Assembly: GCA_013360985.1 (NCBI GenBank)
Contig: JABWAM010000025.1
Location: forward strand, 1-15,815
DNA: 15,815 nt
DNA from: Verrucomicrobiia bacterium
GTDB lineage: Bacteria; Verrucomicrobiota; Verrucomicrobiia; JABWAM01
Reading direction: 5' to 3'
Shown: in pieces, positions 8,246-14,100 of the stretch
Layout: every line of letters starts with the position of its first letter
Numbering within the stretch: the first letter of the stretch is position 1
Position numbers and translations under genes: made by a program
Notes under the pieces: model-generated
Seen by the model: the letters and a program-made list of their open reading frames with translations, nothing else
Databases searched by the model: none
What the model was told of the DNA's origin: nothing

Positions 8246-8731
8246 TCAGTCTCGGTAATTGCCGAAGGAGAGGGCGAGGCCGAAGTCCTTGGCGCGGACG
8301 GCGGCGATGGCCGCCTGAAGGTCGTCGCGGCTTTTCCCCGTGACGCGCACCTTCTTGTCCATGATCTGGGCCTGCACCTTGAGTTTAGTCTCCCGGATGG
8401 CCTGAACGATCGGCTTGGCTTTTTCGGTCTCGATCCCCATCACGAGTCCGATCTCCTGTCGCGCGCCGCCCATCGGGGCGATTTCGACGGATTTCTGATC
8501 GAGGCTCTTGAGGCTGACGCCCCGTTTCGCGAGCTTGTCGAGGAGGACCTCGCGCAACGCGCCGAGGCGATACTCGCTCTCGGCCGAGAGAGAGAGCTTC
8601 ACCCGGTCCCAGCCGAGCTCCCATTTCGCGTCTTTAAAATCGAAACGGTTCGTCAGCTCCTTGCGCGTCTGATTGACCGCGTTGTCCACCTCCATGAGGT
8701 TTGCCTCGGAAAGGATGTCGAAGGAAGGCAT
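8246..8731 (-). CDS. yajQ: YajQ family (UPF0234) nucleotide-binding protein
   Basis: A 161-aa cytoplasmic protein of the YajQ family; one Xanthomonas member is reported to bind cyclic di-GMP. The start at 8731 gives the conserved MPSFDILSEAN. Other family blocks are EVDNAVNQTRKE (14-25), RFDFKDAK (29-36), the central EIAPMGGARQEIGL and the C-terminal KVRVTGKSRDDLQAAI followed by ALSFGNYRD. The length is standard. The frame stays open far upstream, but that part is antisense-like sequence inside the L,D-transpeptidase gene and was left out. It sits between the L,D-transpeptidase gene (55-bp gap) and metX-metW (17-bp gap). No Shine-Dalgarno sequence is seen upstream. The physiological role here is unknown. 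Confidence 0.95.
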   Translation of the reverse strand: MPSFDILSEANLMEVDNAVNQTRKELTNRFDFKDAKWELGWDRVKLSLSAESEYRLGALREVLLDKLAKRGVSLKSLDQKSVEIAPMGGARQEIGLVMGIETEKAKPIVQAIRETKLKVQAQIMDKKVRVTGKSRDDLQAAIAAVRAKDFGLALSFGNYRD

Positions 8732-8786
8732 GGCGCGAAGGATGACGAAGGAACGGGGCGGGATGAAGGAAAAAGAGGCTCGGCGC

Positions 8787-9446
8787 TCAGCGTCGGCCGC
8801 GCGCCTTCGGTTCCTCGATCCAGACCAGGTCGCCCGAGGCGACGCGGTCGAAGAGGGCGATGATCTCCGCGTTGAGCATGCGGATGCAGCCCCGGGAGAC
8901 GGGCTTGCCGATGAGTCGTTCGGAGTTCGTGCCGTGGATGTAGATGAAGCGCGCATGGGAATCCACGACCGTTCCCGCGGCGTTCACCCCTGCATTTTTT
9001 CCGGGTTCGAGCCCCTCGAGCCAAAGGATCCGGCTCGTGATGAGGTCGGGCGCCAGGGGCAGGGCTTCGACGGCTTTCCCCGCTGCGACGGAAGGCGTGG
9101 GAGGAAGGTCTGCGGGAGCCCAGACTTCGCCTTTGAACACGCGGCTGTCGAAGATCGCGCCCTTCGGGAGGCCCGCGCCGATCTTTTCGCGGATGCGATG
9201 CAGGCCGCGCGGCGTCCGAAAGCTGTTGAGCCGTTCGCCGAGGCCGTTCGCCGCGGTCGAGACCGCCCAGGCGCCTTTCGGCCGGCCGTTCTCGAAGAGC
9301 GTGAGCGTCTGATCGGCGACGCGCACGACGAGGACGCGCGGGCTTGGCGCGATCTCGAGTTCGCCGAGACGCGCGAGGAAAGCCTGGGGGAGGTCCTTCA
9401 TCACGAGGAGTCCGGCCGTCAGCAACGCGAGCGCGGCCGGCGGCAT
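8787..9446 (-). CDS. L,D-transpeptidase (YkuD domain), envelope protein
   Basis: Cell-wall enzyme that cross-links or attaches to peptidoglycan through an active-site cysteine; 219 aa from the ATG at 9446. That start forms TGATG with the apt stop, indicating translational coupling. The N-terminus (PPAALALLTAGLLV) is a short hydrophobic segment, a signal or anchor; a second Met at residue 16 is less likely. The YkuD domain covers about 37-211: VLVVRVADQTLTLFENG opens it, and the catalytic block has His171 (IYIHGTNSERLIG) and Cys187 (SRGCIRM), with Arg189 conserved. There is no LysM or PG-binding domain, so it is a minimal periplasmic form. Sharing an operon with purine-salvage apt is not functionally obvious. 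Substrate (3-3 cross-link versus lipoprotein attachment) cannot be told. Confidence 0.92.
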   Translation of the reverse strand: MPPAALALLTAGLLVMKDLPQAFLARLGELEIAPSPRVLVVRVADQTLTLFENGRPKGAWAVSTAANGLGERLNSFRTPRGLHRIREKIGAGLPKGAIFDSRVFKGEVWAPADLPPTPSVAAGKAVEALPLAPDLITSRILWLEGLEPGKNAGVNAAGTVVDSHARFIYIHGTNSERLIGKPVSRGCIRMLNAEIIALFDRVASGDLVWIEEPKARGRR

Positions 9447-9973
9447 CAATATCGGATCGCCGAAGCCACCGGGTAGGCGCCGAGCTTTCCGCGTCCCTGG
9501 AGAAACTCCAACTCGATGAGAAAGGCGAGCCCCGCGACCCGGCCTCCGGCCTTTTCGACGAGTTGCGCGGTGGCGAGGGCGGTTCCGCCGGTGGCGAGGA
9601 GATCGTCGACGATCAGGGCCCGTTTCCCTCCGGGAAAGGCGTCCTGATGAATCTGGAGTTCGCCTTCGCCGTATTCGAGGGCGTAACGCACCGACACGGT
9701 CTTCCAAGGGAGCTTGCCCTTTTTGCGCGCGGGCACGAGCCCGACGCCCAGGGCGTGCGCCACCGCGCCGGAAAAGATGAATCCGCGGGCGTCGATGCCG
9801 ACGATCACGTCCGCACGCGCTTGGCGCGCCTGTGCGACGAACCAGTCCACCGCCGCGGCGAGCAGCGACGGATCGGCGAGGATGGGGGTGATGTCCTTGA
9901 AGAGGACGCCGGAGATGGGGAAATCGGGGACGTCGCGGACAGCCGCTTTCAATCGGGCGATCGGGTTGTTCAT
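9446..9973 (-). CDS. apt: Adenine phosphoribosyltransferase
   Basis: Purine salvage enzyme (adenine + PRPP to AMP), cytoplasmic, 175 aa, the usual length. Family features are DFPISGVLFKDITPIL (17-32), IDARGFIFSGAVA (60-72), PARKKGKLPW with KTVSVRYALEYG (81-103), and the PRPP-binding motif ALIVDDLLATGGTA (119-132). The ATG at 9971-9973 follows TAAGG at a short distance on the minus strand, a modest ribosome site. It is the first gene of the minus-strand apt / L,D-transpeptidase / yajQ / metX-metW run, and its stop overlaps the next start. Upstream lies the 343-bp gene-free stretch and then the mobile-element island, so the native promoter should be in about 9980-10060, which is locally AT-richer than its surroundings. 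Confidence 0.96.
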   Translation of the reverse strand: MNNPIARLKAAVRDVPDFPISGVLFKDITPILADPSLLAAAVDWFVAQARQARADVIVGIDARGFIFSGAVAHALGVGLVPARKKGKLPWKTVSVRYALEYGEGELQIHQDAFPGGKRALIVDDLLATGGTALATAQLVEKAGGRVAGLAFLIELEFLQGRGKLGAYPVASAIRY

Positions 9974-10316
9974 AAGCCTTAGAAAGTGTTTGAAAAATAA
10001 GTTCTATGCAAGGGGTCAAATTAGGCCCAAATCCCCGCGTAAGAAACGAGAGAGTCCATCCTTGGTCGAGGAACATGCGATACCCGCGCGACATTTTGGT
10101 CTCAAACCGTTGCCGCGGCGCCGCCGGCGGCGGAAACCTCCCTCGCTTTGCGACAGAGCGGATTTTCCTCAAGCACGGAATGCGGAAAGGGAGGGCGAGG
10201 CCGCCGGCCGAGCCGTCGCACCTTTCTTGTGCGAAGTCTGGAATCTCGAGGCGACCCATCCTTCCGATCCTCGATGGATGATGAGGAAGGAAGCTCTCTG
10301 AAAATGGAGCTGATCC
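9974..10316. other. 343-bp stretch without a recognisable gene
   Basis: No frame here gives a convincing protein; the short open frames are Arg/Pro-rich and look like chance. The first 50 bp next to apt are AT-rich and probably hold the apt promoter. The minus strand has TTGACC (10019-10014) as a possible -35, but no good -10 at the right spacing. Two symmetric elements are visible: a 14-bp palindrome of CGCCGCCGGCGGCG at 10119-10132, and a 6-bp-stem hairpin with TCGCAC/GTGCGA arms at 10216-10234. The right edge leads into the IS5-family fragment; I could not define that element's terminal repeat. Confidence 0.5.
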
Positions 10317-10700
10317 GTGGATTTTGGGCAGGATCACCATCCTTATCCAACCGACCTGACTGAAGAACAATGGGCGATCATCGCGCCGCTGTTTCCACCA
10401 GCCAAAAAGCTTGGGCGACCGCGCGCGGATTTGCGTCGCGTCTTCGACGCCATCCTTTACCTGCTGCGCACGGGCTGGGCCTGGAGAATGCTCCCCTACG
10501 ATTTTCCCCACTGGCGAACCGCCTACGGCCATTTCCATCAATGGGCGCGCAACGGCCTTCTTGAGATGATGCTCGAAGCGCTGCGATCCGTGGACCGAAT
10601 CAAAGACGCACGACGTGCGACCCCCTCGGCGGCCATTCTCGACAGCCAAAGCATACGCACAACCGAAGGAGGAGGGCTCGATGAACGAACCATCGCTTGA
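10317..10700 (+). pseudogene. IS5-family transposase, 5' fragment (copy 1)
   Basis: The N-terminal third or so of an IS5-family DDE transposase, 127 aa from the GTG at 10317 to a chance stop. The family N-terminus is clear: YPTDLTEEQWAIIAPLFPPA (about 9-28), then GRPRADLRRVFDAILYLLRT, GWAWRMLP.DFPHW, and the first catalytic aspartate in AAILDSQSIRTTE. After the Gly triplet the homology stops at about 10680. The family continuation (GYDAGKK.KGRKRHLLVDT) is absent, and the IS3 element begins about 30 bp later. The gene therefore lost its catalytic core, presumably through the IS3 insertion or an associated deletion, and cannot make a working transposase. A second diverged fragment lies at 12736-13120. 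Confidence 0.85.
10433..10491 (+). repeat. 59-bp perfect direct repeat, copy A (in IS5 fragment 1)
   Basis: Bases 10433-10491 are identical to 12736-12794. The repeat codes for the RRVFDAILYLLRTGWAWRM block of the IS5-type transposase. Sequence on both sides differs strongly between the copies. Confidence 0.9.
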
Positions 10701-10720
10701 TTCATGAAGGATTGGAGCGT

Positions 10721-10747
10721 CCCCCTTTTGGGTTGGACAGGGGTTAA
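10721..10747 (+). repeat. Left inverted repeat of the IS3 element
   Basis: It matches the complement of 12057-12083 at 20 of 27 positions, with the six central bases unmatched. The outermost tip (10713-10720) is only loosely matched to the right end. Confidence 0.7.
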
Positions 10748-10791
10748 GGACTGGTTGAAGACCCGTAGTTGCGGGGCGAGCGGTGCTGTGG

Positions 10792-10819
10792 CAGGCATGG
10801 CCCCGAGGGGCCATGCCTG
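10792..10819. repeat. Perfect hairpin in the IS3 leader (13-bp arms, 2-nt centre)
   Basis: CAGGCATGGCCCC at 10792-10804 is the exact complement of GGGGCCATGCCTG at 10807-10819, with GA between. It lies 47 bp before the orfA start. There is no following T-run, so it is not a standard terminator. Hairpins near the left end of some insertion sequences limit transposase expression from outside transcription; that role here is inference. Confidence 0.85.
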
Positions 10820-10866
10820 TGCGCGGCGCCGAGATCTTCGACCTGTCACTGAACCCGAAAGAGACC

Positions 10867-11196
10867 ATGAGTACCGAACCGACCCCGAACGAAATCGAAC
10901 GCTGGACCGCCCGGCGCAAAGCCGCGGTGGTGTTGGAACTGATCAAAGGCAAGACGACCGCCGCGGAGGTGGCCCGTCAGCACGGGCTGACGGTGGCGGA
11001 CGTGGAGCAGTGGAAGGACGTCTTCATCCAGCAGGGGACCGAGGCGTTGCGGAGCAACCCACGGGACGTGAGCGCCCAGCACGAGGCGGAGAAGAAGGAT
11101 CTGTTGGCGAAGGTGGGAGAACTCACCCTCCACGTGGAGGTTTTAAAAAAAGCACATCGCATCTGCGGGAAGGAACTGCCGGAAGGGATCTCGTGA
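10867..11196 (+). CDS. IS3-family transposase OrfA (helix-turn-helix protein)
   Basis: A 109-aa DNA-binding subunit of the IS3 transposase. The ATG at 10867 follows a purine-rich GAAAGAGA. Residues about 10-60 form the helix-turn-helix: RWTARRKAAVVLELIKGKTT, then AAEVARQHGLTVADVEQWKD. The C-terminal half (EAEKKDLLAKVGELTLHVEVLKK) has the leucine-zipper-like heptads used for multimerisation in this family. The stop overlaps the orfB GTG as GTGA. Near its end, AAAAAAAG at 11145-11152 can shift ribosomes by -1 into orfB to make the OrfAB fusion. Confidence 0.9.
   Translation: MSTEPTPNEIERWTARRKAAVVLELIKGKTTAAEVARQHGLTVADVEQWKDVFIQQGTEALRSNPRDVSAQHEAEKKDLLAKVGELTLHVEVLKKAHRICGKELPEGIS
11145..11152 (+). 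promoter_or_regulatory. Slippery heptamer-type site for -1 frameshifting (A7G)
   Basis: Seven A then G, read TTA AAA AAA GCA in the orfA frame. A -1 slip continues in the orfB frame without a stop up to the orfB start and beyond, giving the OrfAB fusion. A6G/A7 motifs at this point are standard in the IS3 family. Use of the site is inferred. Confidence 0.7.
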
Positions 11197-12050
11197 ACGC
11201 GGTGCGCAAGGACCTGCTCAACGAGGGCAAGGACGTGGCGGTGACCCGTCTGTGCTGCTGGCTCGGGGTGCCGCGATCGAGCGCCTACTACCAGCCTCGG
11301 CAGGAGGCGGAGCATCGCCCGTGCGACGAGGATCTCTCGGAGATGATCCGGGCGATCATTGAGGAGCGTCCGACCTACGGGGTGCGTCGAGCCTGGGCGT
11401 GGCTGCGCTATCGGATGGGCGTGAAGGTCAACCGCAAGAAGGTGCATCGGCTCATGCGGCTGAAAGGCTGGACGCTACGAACTCGTCGGACGGGCCGACG
11501 CCCCCGCGTGGAAGCCTTCTCCTCCGTGGCCGCGGAACCCAACCAACGCTGGTCCACCGACATCGCACTGGTGGACTGCGGAGTGGATGGCTGGTGCGTG
11601 TTCGTGCCGGTGCTCGACTGCTGCACCCGCGAATGCCTCGGCTGGGCGCTGGAACGCACGGCGCGCACCCGCACTGCGGAGCGCGCCCTCGAAGAGGCGC
11701 TCCTGGCCCGCTTCGGATGGGTGCGCGGCGCGCCTGCTGGGATGGCGCTGCGTCACGACAACGGGCTGGTCTTCGGATCGCGCCGTTATCGAGCGCTCGT
11801 GCGCGACGATGGCCTGCAGCAGGAGTACACAGCGCCCTACACCCCGGAGCAGAACGGCCTCTGCGAGCGCTTCATCCGCTCGTTCAAGGAGGAGTGCGCC
11901 TGGCTCCACCGCTTCAGCTCCATCGAGGACGCCCGGACCAAGGTTGCCGTCTTCGTGCACGACGACAACTACTGCCGACCTCACCAAGCCCTGGGCTACA
12001 AGACCCCCGCCCAGTGTTACCAACTTCGATGCCTTACCCTCGCCGCCTGA
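11193..12050 (+). CDS. IS3-family transposase OrfB (DDE integrase domain)
   Basis: The catalytic subunit, 285 aa from the GTG at 11193, which overlaps the orfA stop and has GGAAGGG about 5 nt upstream. It can therefore be made by translational coupling as well as by the A7G frameshift. The N-terminal HTH_21-like segment includes RPTYGVRRAWAWLR (59-72) and KVHRLMRLKGW (83-93). The catalytic triad is Asp123 (RWSTDIALVD), Asp189 (RHDNGLVF) and Glu225 (PEQNGLCERFIRSFKEE). The second Asp and the Glu are separated by exactly 35 residues, the IS3 signature. The C-terminal HDDNYCRPHQALGYKTPAQ is also canonical. No frameshift or stop is seen, so the protein should be functional. A longer reading of this frame from 10704 has no coding support. 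Confidence 0.93.
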   Translation: MNAVRKDLLNEGKDVAVTRLCCWLGVPRSSAYYQPRQEAEHRPCDEDLSEMIRAIIEERPTYGVRRAWAWLRYRMGVKVNRKKVHRLMRLKGWTLRTRRTGRRPRVEAFSSVAAEPNQRWSTDIALVDCGVDGWCVFVPVLDCCTRECLGWALERTARTRTAERALEEALLARFGWVRGAPAGMALRHDNGLVFGSRRYRALVRDDGLQQEYTAPYTPEQNGLCERFIRSFKEECAWLHRFSSIEDARTKVAVFVHDDNYCRPHQALGYKTPAQCYQLRCLTLAA

Positions 12051-12056
12051 ATAACA

Positions 12057-12083
12057 TTAACCCTTGTCCAGAAACCAAGGGGG
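12057..12083 (-). repeat. Right inverted repeat of the IS3 element
   Basis: Partner of 10721-10747. The outward extension ends in CACTACA at 12084-12090, so the strand read inward starts TGTAGTG, a typical IS3-family tip. Confidence 0.75.
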
Positions 12084-12088
12084 CACTA

Positions 12089-12157
12089 CACACCCAGATC
12101 TACCTCCACGTCATGCAGAAGCCGGGGATTGGCGTGAAAAGCCCGCTGGGCGGGTGA
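12089..12157 (+). pseudogene. C-terminal remnant of an integron-integrase-like tyrosine recombinase
   Basis: Only the last 22 codons survive: HTQIYLHVMQKPGIGVKSPL, then GG and TGA at 12155-12157. IntI proteins end in the same way (IYTHVxxxxGxGVxSPLD in the class 1 enzyme). The nucleophilic tyrosine of this family is the one in IY-x-HV, here coded at 12101-12103. The fragment begins at the right tip of the IS3 element, and the rest of the gene (box I Arg, HxxR, N-terminal SAM-like domain) is nowhere in the window. The IS therefore cut the gene and the 5' part was lost or replaced. The assignment to IntI rather than a generic XerC/D recombinase rests on the KPG-GVKSPL tail. I am fairly confident of the family and certain it is non-functional. 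Confidence 0.75.
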
Positions 12158-12175
12158 GGGGCGGGAACGGACGGC

Positions 12176-12448
12176 TCAGGTCACCGCTATCGCGAAGCCG
12201 CCGGGGAGCCAAAGATCGGCGGGCAGCCATGTCTCGACCCCGTCGCGGTGGCGGCAGACAACCACGCTGCCCCCTTGTCCCACGTCGAAGGATACCACGG
12301 GCGCTTCGCTCTCGAAATCGGCGTCAGGAATCGAAGCGAAAGGGATCCCGTTCACGTAGTCGCCGGCCTGCACGCAGAGCCGTCCCGTCGCGGCCTCGTA
12401 CCACACCCGCTCCACGTGAAGCTCACGTCCTGAAAAAACCACGTTCAT
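12176..12448 (-). CDS. Small hypothetical protein, partner of the DUF4160-like gene
   Basis: A 90-aa acidic protein I do not recognise with certainty. It starts at an ATG (12446-12448) that lies 26 bp inside the 3' end of the DUF4160-like gene, so the two are co-translated. The sequence alternates beta-type hydrophobics with charged turns: VERVWYEAATGRLCVQAG (about 13-30), then FDVGQGGSVVVCRHRDGVETWLP (about 54-76). It ends ADLWLPGGFAIAVT, without membrane segments or a signal peptide. DUF4160 genes are commonly paired with a small DUF2442 gene; this one occupies that position but does not show the DUF2442 pattern clearly to me. A toxin-antitoxin or cassette-type accessory pair is a reasonable guess, not more. 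It converges on the integrase remnant, 18 bp away. Confidence 0.65.
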   Translation of the reverse strand: MNVVFSGRELHVERVWYEAATGRLCVQAGDYVNGIPFASIPDADFESEAPVVSFDVGQGGSVVVCRHRDGVETWLPADLWLPGGFAIAVT

Positions 12449-12638
12449 TCAGCTCCTTTATAAAGCCCTCGATGACCTCGCGCAACTCCGTGCTCCAGAC
12501 CTCGTCCAGGCCGCGGATGGGCCCCTGTTCCAGATCAAAGACGCCAAGTTCGTGGTTGTCCCGGTACACGTGGATGTGCCGTCCCCCGTGGTCGGCGCTC
12601 GTGAACTGGAGGATATAGCCCCGGACTTTCTTGCGCAC
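12423..12638 (-). CDS. DUF4160-like small protein
   Basis: A 71-aa protein from the GTG at 12638. The motif ILQFTSADHGGRHIHVYRDN (about 9-28) matches the core of DUF4160 proteins (SxDHxPPHxHVY), with HGGRHIHVY replacing the usual double proline. The rest (LGVFDLEQGPIRGL, then ELREVIEGFIKELNERGFF) also follows the family, which ends in a helix of this kind. These genes sit with small partners in accessory regions and have been suggested to be toxin-antitoxin-like. The biochemical function is unknown. It overlaps its downstream partner by 26 bp and lies between an integrase remnant and an IS5 fragment, consistent with acquisition as a small mobile gene pair. Confidence 0.7.
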   Translation of the reverse strand: MRKKVRGYILQFTSADHGGRHIHVYRDNHELGVFDLEQGPIRGLDEVWSTELREVIEGFIKELNERGFFRT

Positions 12639-12648
12639 GACGACACCC

Positions 12649-12729
12649 TAACGGGCTTTCGCTCGCCATTTCAACTCCACATGGGCATCGGGGATGCCCT
12701 TATCTCGCCGCCTGCGGAGGGGTGTTACG
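12649..12729. other. Short spacer with hairpin; weak resemblance to an integron recombination site
   Basis: Between the DUF4160-like gene and the IS5 fragment, CCCTAAC near 12649 and GTTACGG at 12723-12729 pair at 6 of 7 positions, roughly like the outer boxes of an attC. In the middle, GGGCATC and GATGCCC (12683-12699) form a perfect 7-bp stem with a 3-base loop. I could not find paired inner L boxes or the spacer bulges expected of a real attC, so this is tentative. Confidence 0.2.
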
Positions 12730-12735
12730 GCTCCA

Positions 12736-12794
12736 GCGTCGCGTCTTCGACGCCATCCTTTACCTGCTGCGCACGGGCTGGGCCTGGAGAATGC
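12736..12794 (+). repeat. 59-bp perfect direct repeat, copy B (in IS5 fragment 2)
   Basis: Identical to 10433-10491. The identity starts at the truncation edge of fragment 2 and ends abruptly after GAGAATGC. Confidence 0.9.
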
Positions 12795-13120
12795 GGCCCA
12801 GCGATTTTTCGAAGGGGCGCGCCGTTGACGGCCATGACCGGGAGTGGACTCAGACCGGCCTGCTGGAACAGATCTTGCATGTGCTGCGGGCCACCGACCG
12901 GGTCCAAGAGGGGCGCTCGTCCGAGCCTACTGCGGCCATTCTCGACAGCCAGAGCATCCGCACCTCCAAGGGAGGAGAGGCTCGCGGCGGCGACGCCGGC
13001 AAAAAGATCACGGGGCGAAAACGCCATCTGTTGGTGGACACCGACGGAAGGCTGCGGAGTGCCGCCGTCGGTTCGGCATCCCCTCAGGATCGGCAGGCGG
13101 CTCTGCCCCTGATCTCCAAA
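12736..13120 (+). pseudogene. IS5-family transposase, internal fragment (copy 2)
   Basis: An internal piece of a second IS5-type transposase with no native start and no end. It begins at RRVFDAILYLLRTGWAWRM, has the first catalytic Asp in AAILDSQSIRT, and continues past the point where copy 1 stops, through DAGKKITGRKRHLLVDTDGRL (second catalytic Asp), PQDRQAALPLI and SKEV. Then it fades about 40 bp before the sigma-factor stop. The final Glu-containing block is missing. Apart from the first 59 bp, identical to copy 1, the protein is only moderately similar to it (for example RPSDFSKGRAVDGHDREW against LPYDFPHWRTAYGHFHQW), and its FSKGRAVDG stretch departs from the family consensus. It is non-functional. 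Confidence 0.85.
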
Positions 13121-13158
13121 GAGGTTCTTTTCACTCCCATCGGCGTTGTCTCTGGGTC

Positions 13159-14082
13159 TTACTGCGACGGGCCGAAGGAGGGATCGGCGGCGTGCGTCTC
13201 GTCGAACGCCTCCTCGTCGGAGTGGCGCGTCGGGATGTCCTGCTGTTGGAGCATCGCGCGAATTTTTCGCAGAGCGAGATTTTGGATCTGGCGGATGCGT
13301 TCGCGGGTGACCTTGAATTTCTTTCCGATGACTTCGAGGGTCAACGGCTTCTCGCCGTCGAGCCCGAAGCGGGCGACGAGGATCGCGCGCTCGCGTTCAT
13401 CGAGCTCCTCGAGGATTTCGAGGACGTCTTTTCGCAAGGCCTTGTCGCGCAGCATCTCGGAGGGATCGAGCGCCGATTCGTCGGCAACGATCTCGCCGAA
13501 CGCCGCGCGGTCGTCGTCGCCGACCGGGGCGTCGAGCGAAGAGGGGCGCAGCGAGACGGTTTTGAGCTGGGAAATTTTGTGGCGCGGAATTCCCATTTCC
13601 TCAGAAAGCTCTTCGTCGGTGGGTTCGCGTCCGAGGACGTCCGCCATCTTCACGGCGACCTTGCGGATGCGGGAGAGCTTGTCCACGACATGGACGGGGA
13701 GGCGGATGGTCTTGGATTGGTTGGCGAGCGCGCGTTTGATGGATTGCTTGATCCACCAGGCTGCGTACGTGGAGAGCTTCACCCCGCGGTGCGGATCGAA
13801 GCGTTCCACGGCCTTCATCAGCCCGATATTCCCTTCGGAGATCAGGTCTTCGATCGGCATGCCGAGATTCGCGTAGTCGTGCGCGATCTTCACGACCAGG
13901 CGCAGATTGGCCTGGATCATGTGGGTGCGCGCCGAGGCGTCGCCCTTGCGAATCCGCTTCGCGAGGGCGATTTCCTCGGAGCGCGTGAGGAGGGCCGTCT
14001 GGGCGATCTCCCGGAGGTAAATCCGCAAACTTCCTTCGTCGGAATCGCGAGGAGGCGGGTTCTTGGGGGGGGCGGAGGACAT
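13159..14082 (-). CDS. RNA polymerase sigma-70 factor, RpoD/RpoS-like, lacking region 1.1
   Basis: A 307-aa sigma factor that directs RNA polymerase to promoters. Region 1.2 is at about 17-45 (SLRIYLREIAQTALLT). Region 2 is at 50-130 (ANLRLVVKIAHDY, DLISEGNIGLMKAVERFDP, STYAAWWIKQSIKRALANQ, TIRLPVHV). Region 3 is at about 133-200. Region 4 is at 215-280 with its helix-turn-helix TLEVIGKKFKVTRERIRQIQN (about 248-268). There is no region 1.1. At the -10 recognition helix the spacing Q-S-I-K replaces the Q-A-I-T of E. coli RpoD, as in RpoS-like and verrucomicrobial factors. It could be this organism's main sigma or a group 2 factor; I cannot decide. An acidic 27-residue tail follows region 4. 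The ATG at 14080-14082 has no clear ribosome site. It is divergent from dnaK across 119 bp. Confidence 0.93.
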   Translation of the reverse strand: MSSAPPKNPPPRDSDEGSLRIYLREIAQTALLTRSEEIALAKRIRKGDASARTHMIQANLRLVVKIAHDYANLGMPIEDLISEGNIGLMKAVERFDPHRGVKLSTYAAWWIKQSIKRALANQSKTIRLPVHVVDKLSRIRKVAVKMADVLGREPTDEELSEEMGIPRHKISQLKTVSLRPSSLDAPVGDDDRAAFGEIVADESALDPSEMLRDKALRKDVLEILEELDERERAILVARFGLDGEKPLTLEVIGKKFKVTRERIRQIQNLALRKIRAMLQQQDIPTRHSDEEAFDETHAADPSFGPSQ

Positions 14083-14100
14083 GGGGTGGCTCGCGCCGGG

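Larger units (their letters stand above)
10713..12090 (+). mobile_element. IS3-family insertion sequence
   Basis: A structurally complete IS3-type element of about 1.38 kb. It has imperfect terminal inverted repeats: 10721-10747 against the complement of 12057-12083, with 20 of 27 matches, sharing CCCCCTT, TGGACA and GGGTTAA. A few less conserved bases extend outward to TGGAG on the left and TGTAG on the right. Inside are orfA, orfB in the -1 frame, a slippery A7G and a leader hairpin. I see no target duplication: left flank GAAGGAT, right flank CACCCAG. Lack of a duplication fits either old decay or a deletion next to the element. The right end abuts the integrase remnant and the left end lies just after the broken IS5 fragment, so this element probably disrupted one or both. 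Confidence 0.8.

Noticed and set aside
10006..10281. Short plus-strand frame (91 codons) in the gap upstream of the IS5 fragment
   Set aside because: Arg/Pro-rich, no family resemblance, no ribosome site; I also looked here for the missing 5' part of the integrase and found none.
9449..10952. Upstream extension of the L,D-transpeptidase frame to 721 codons
   Set aside because: The added part runs antisense or out of frame through apt, the IS5 fragment and the IS3 leader and has no protein-like character. The ATG at 9446, coupled to the apt stop, gives the normal enzyme.
10704..11192. Longer N-terminus for IS3 OrfB
   Set aside because: It is orfA read in the wrong frame (Arg/Gly-rich). OrfB starts at 11193 or is reached by frameshifting at 11145-11152.
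9974..13158. CRISPR array, tRNA or phage attachment site in the mobile island
   Set aside because: No regularly spaced repeats, no cloverleaf and no tRNA-end duplication were seen; the only long repeat is the 59-bp IS5 segment.
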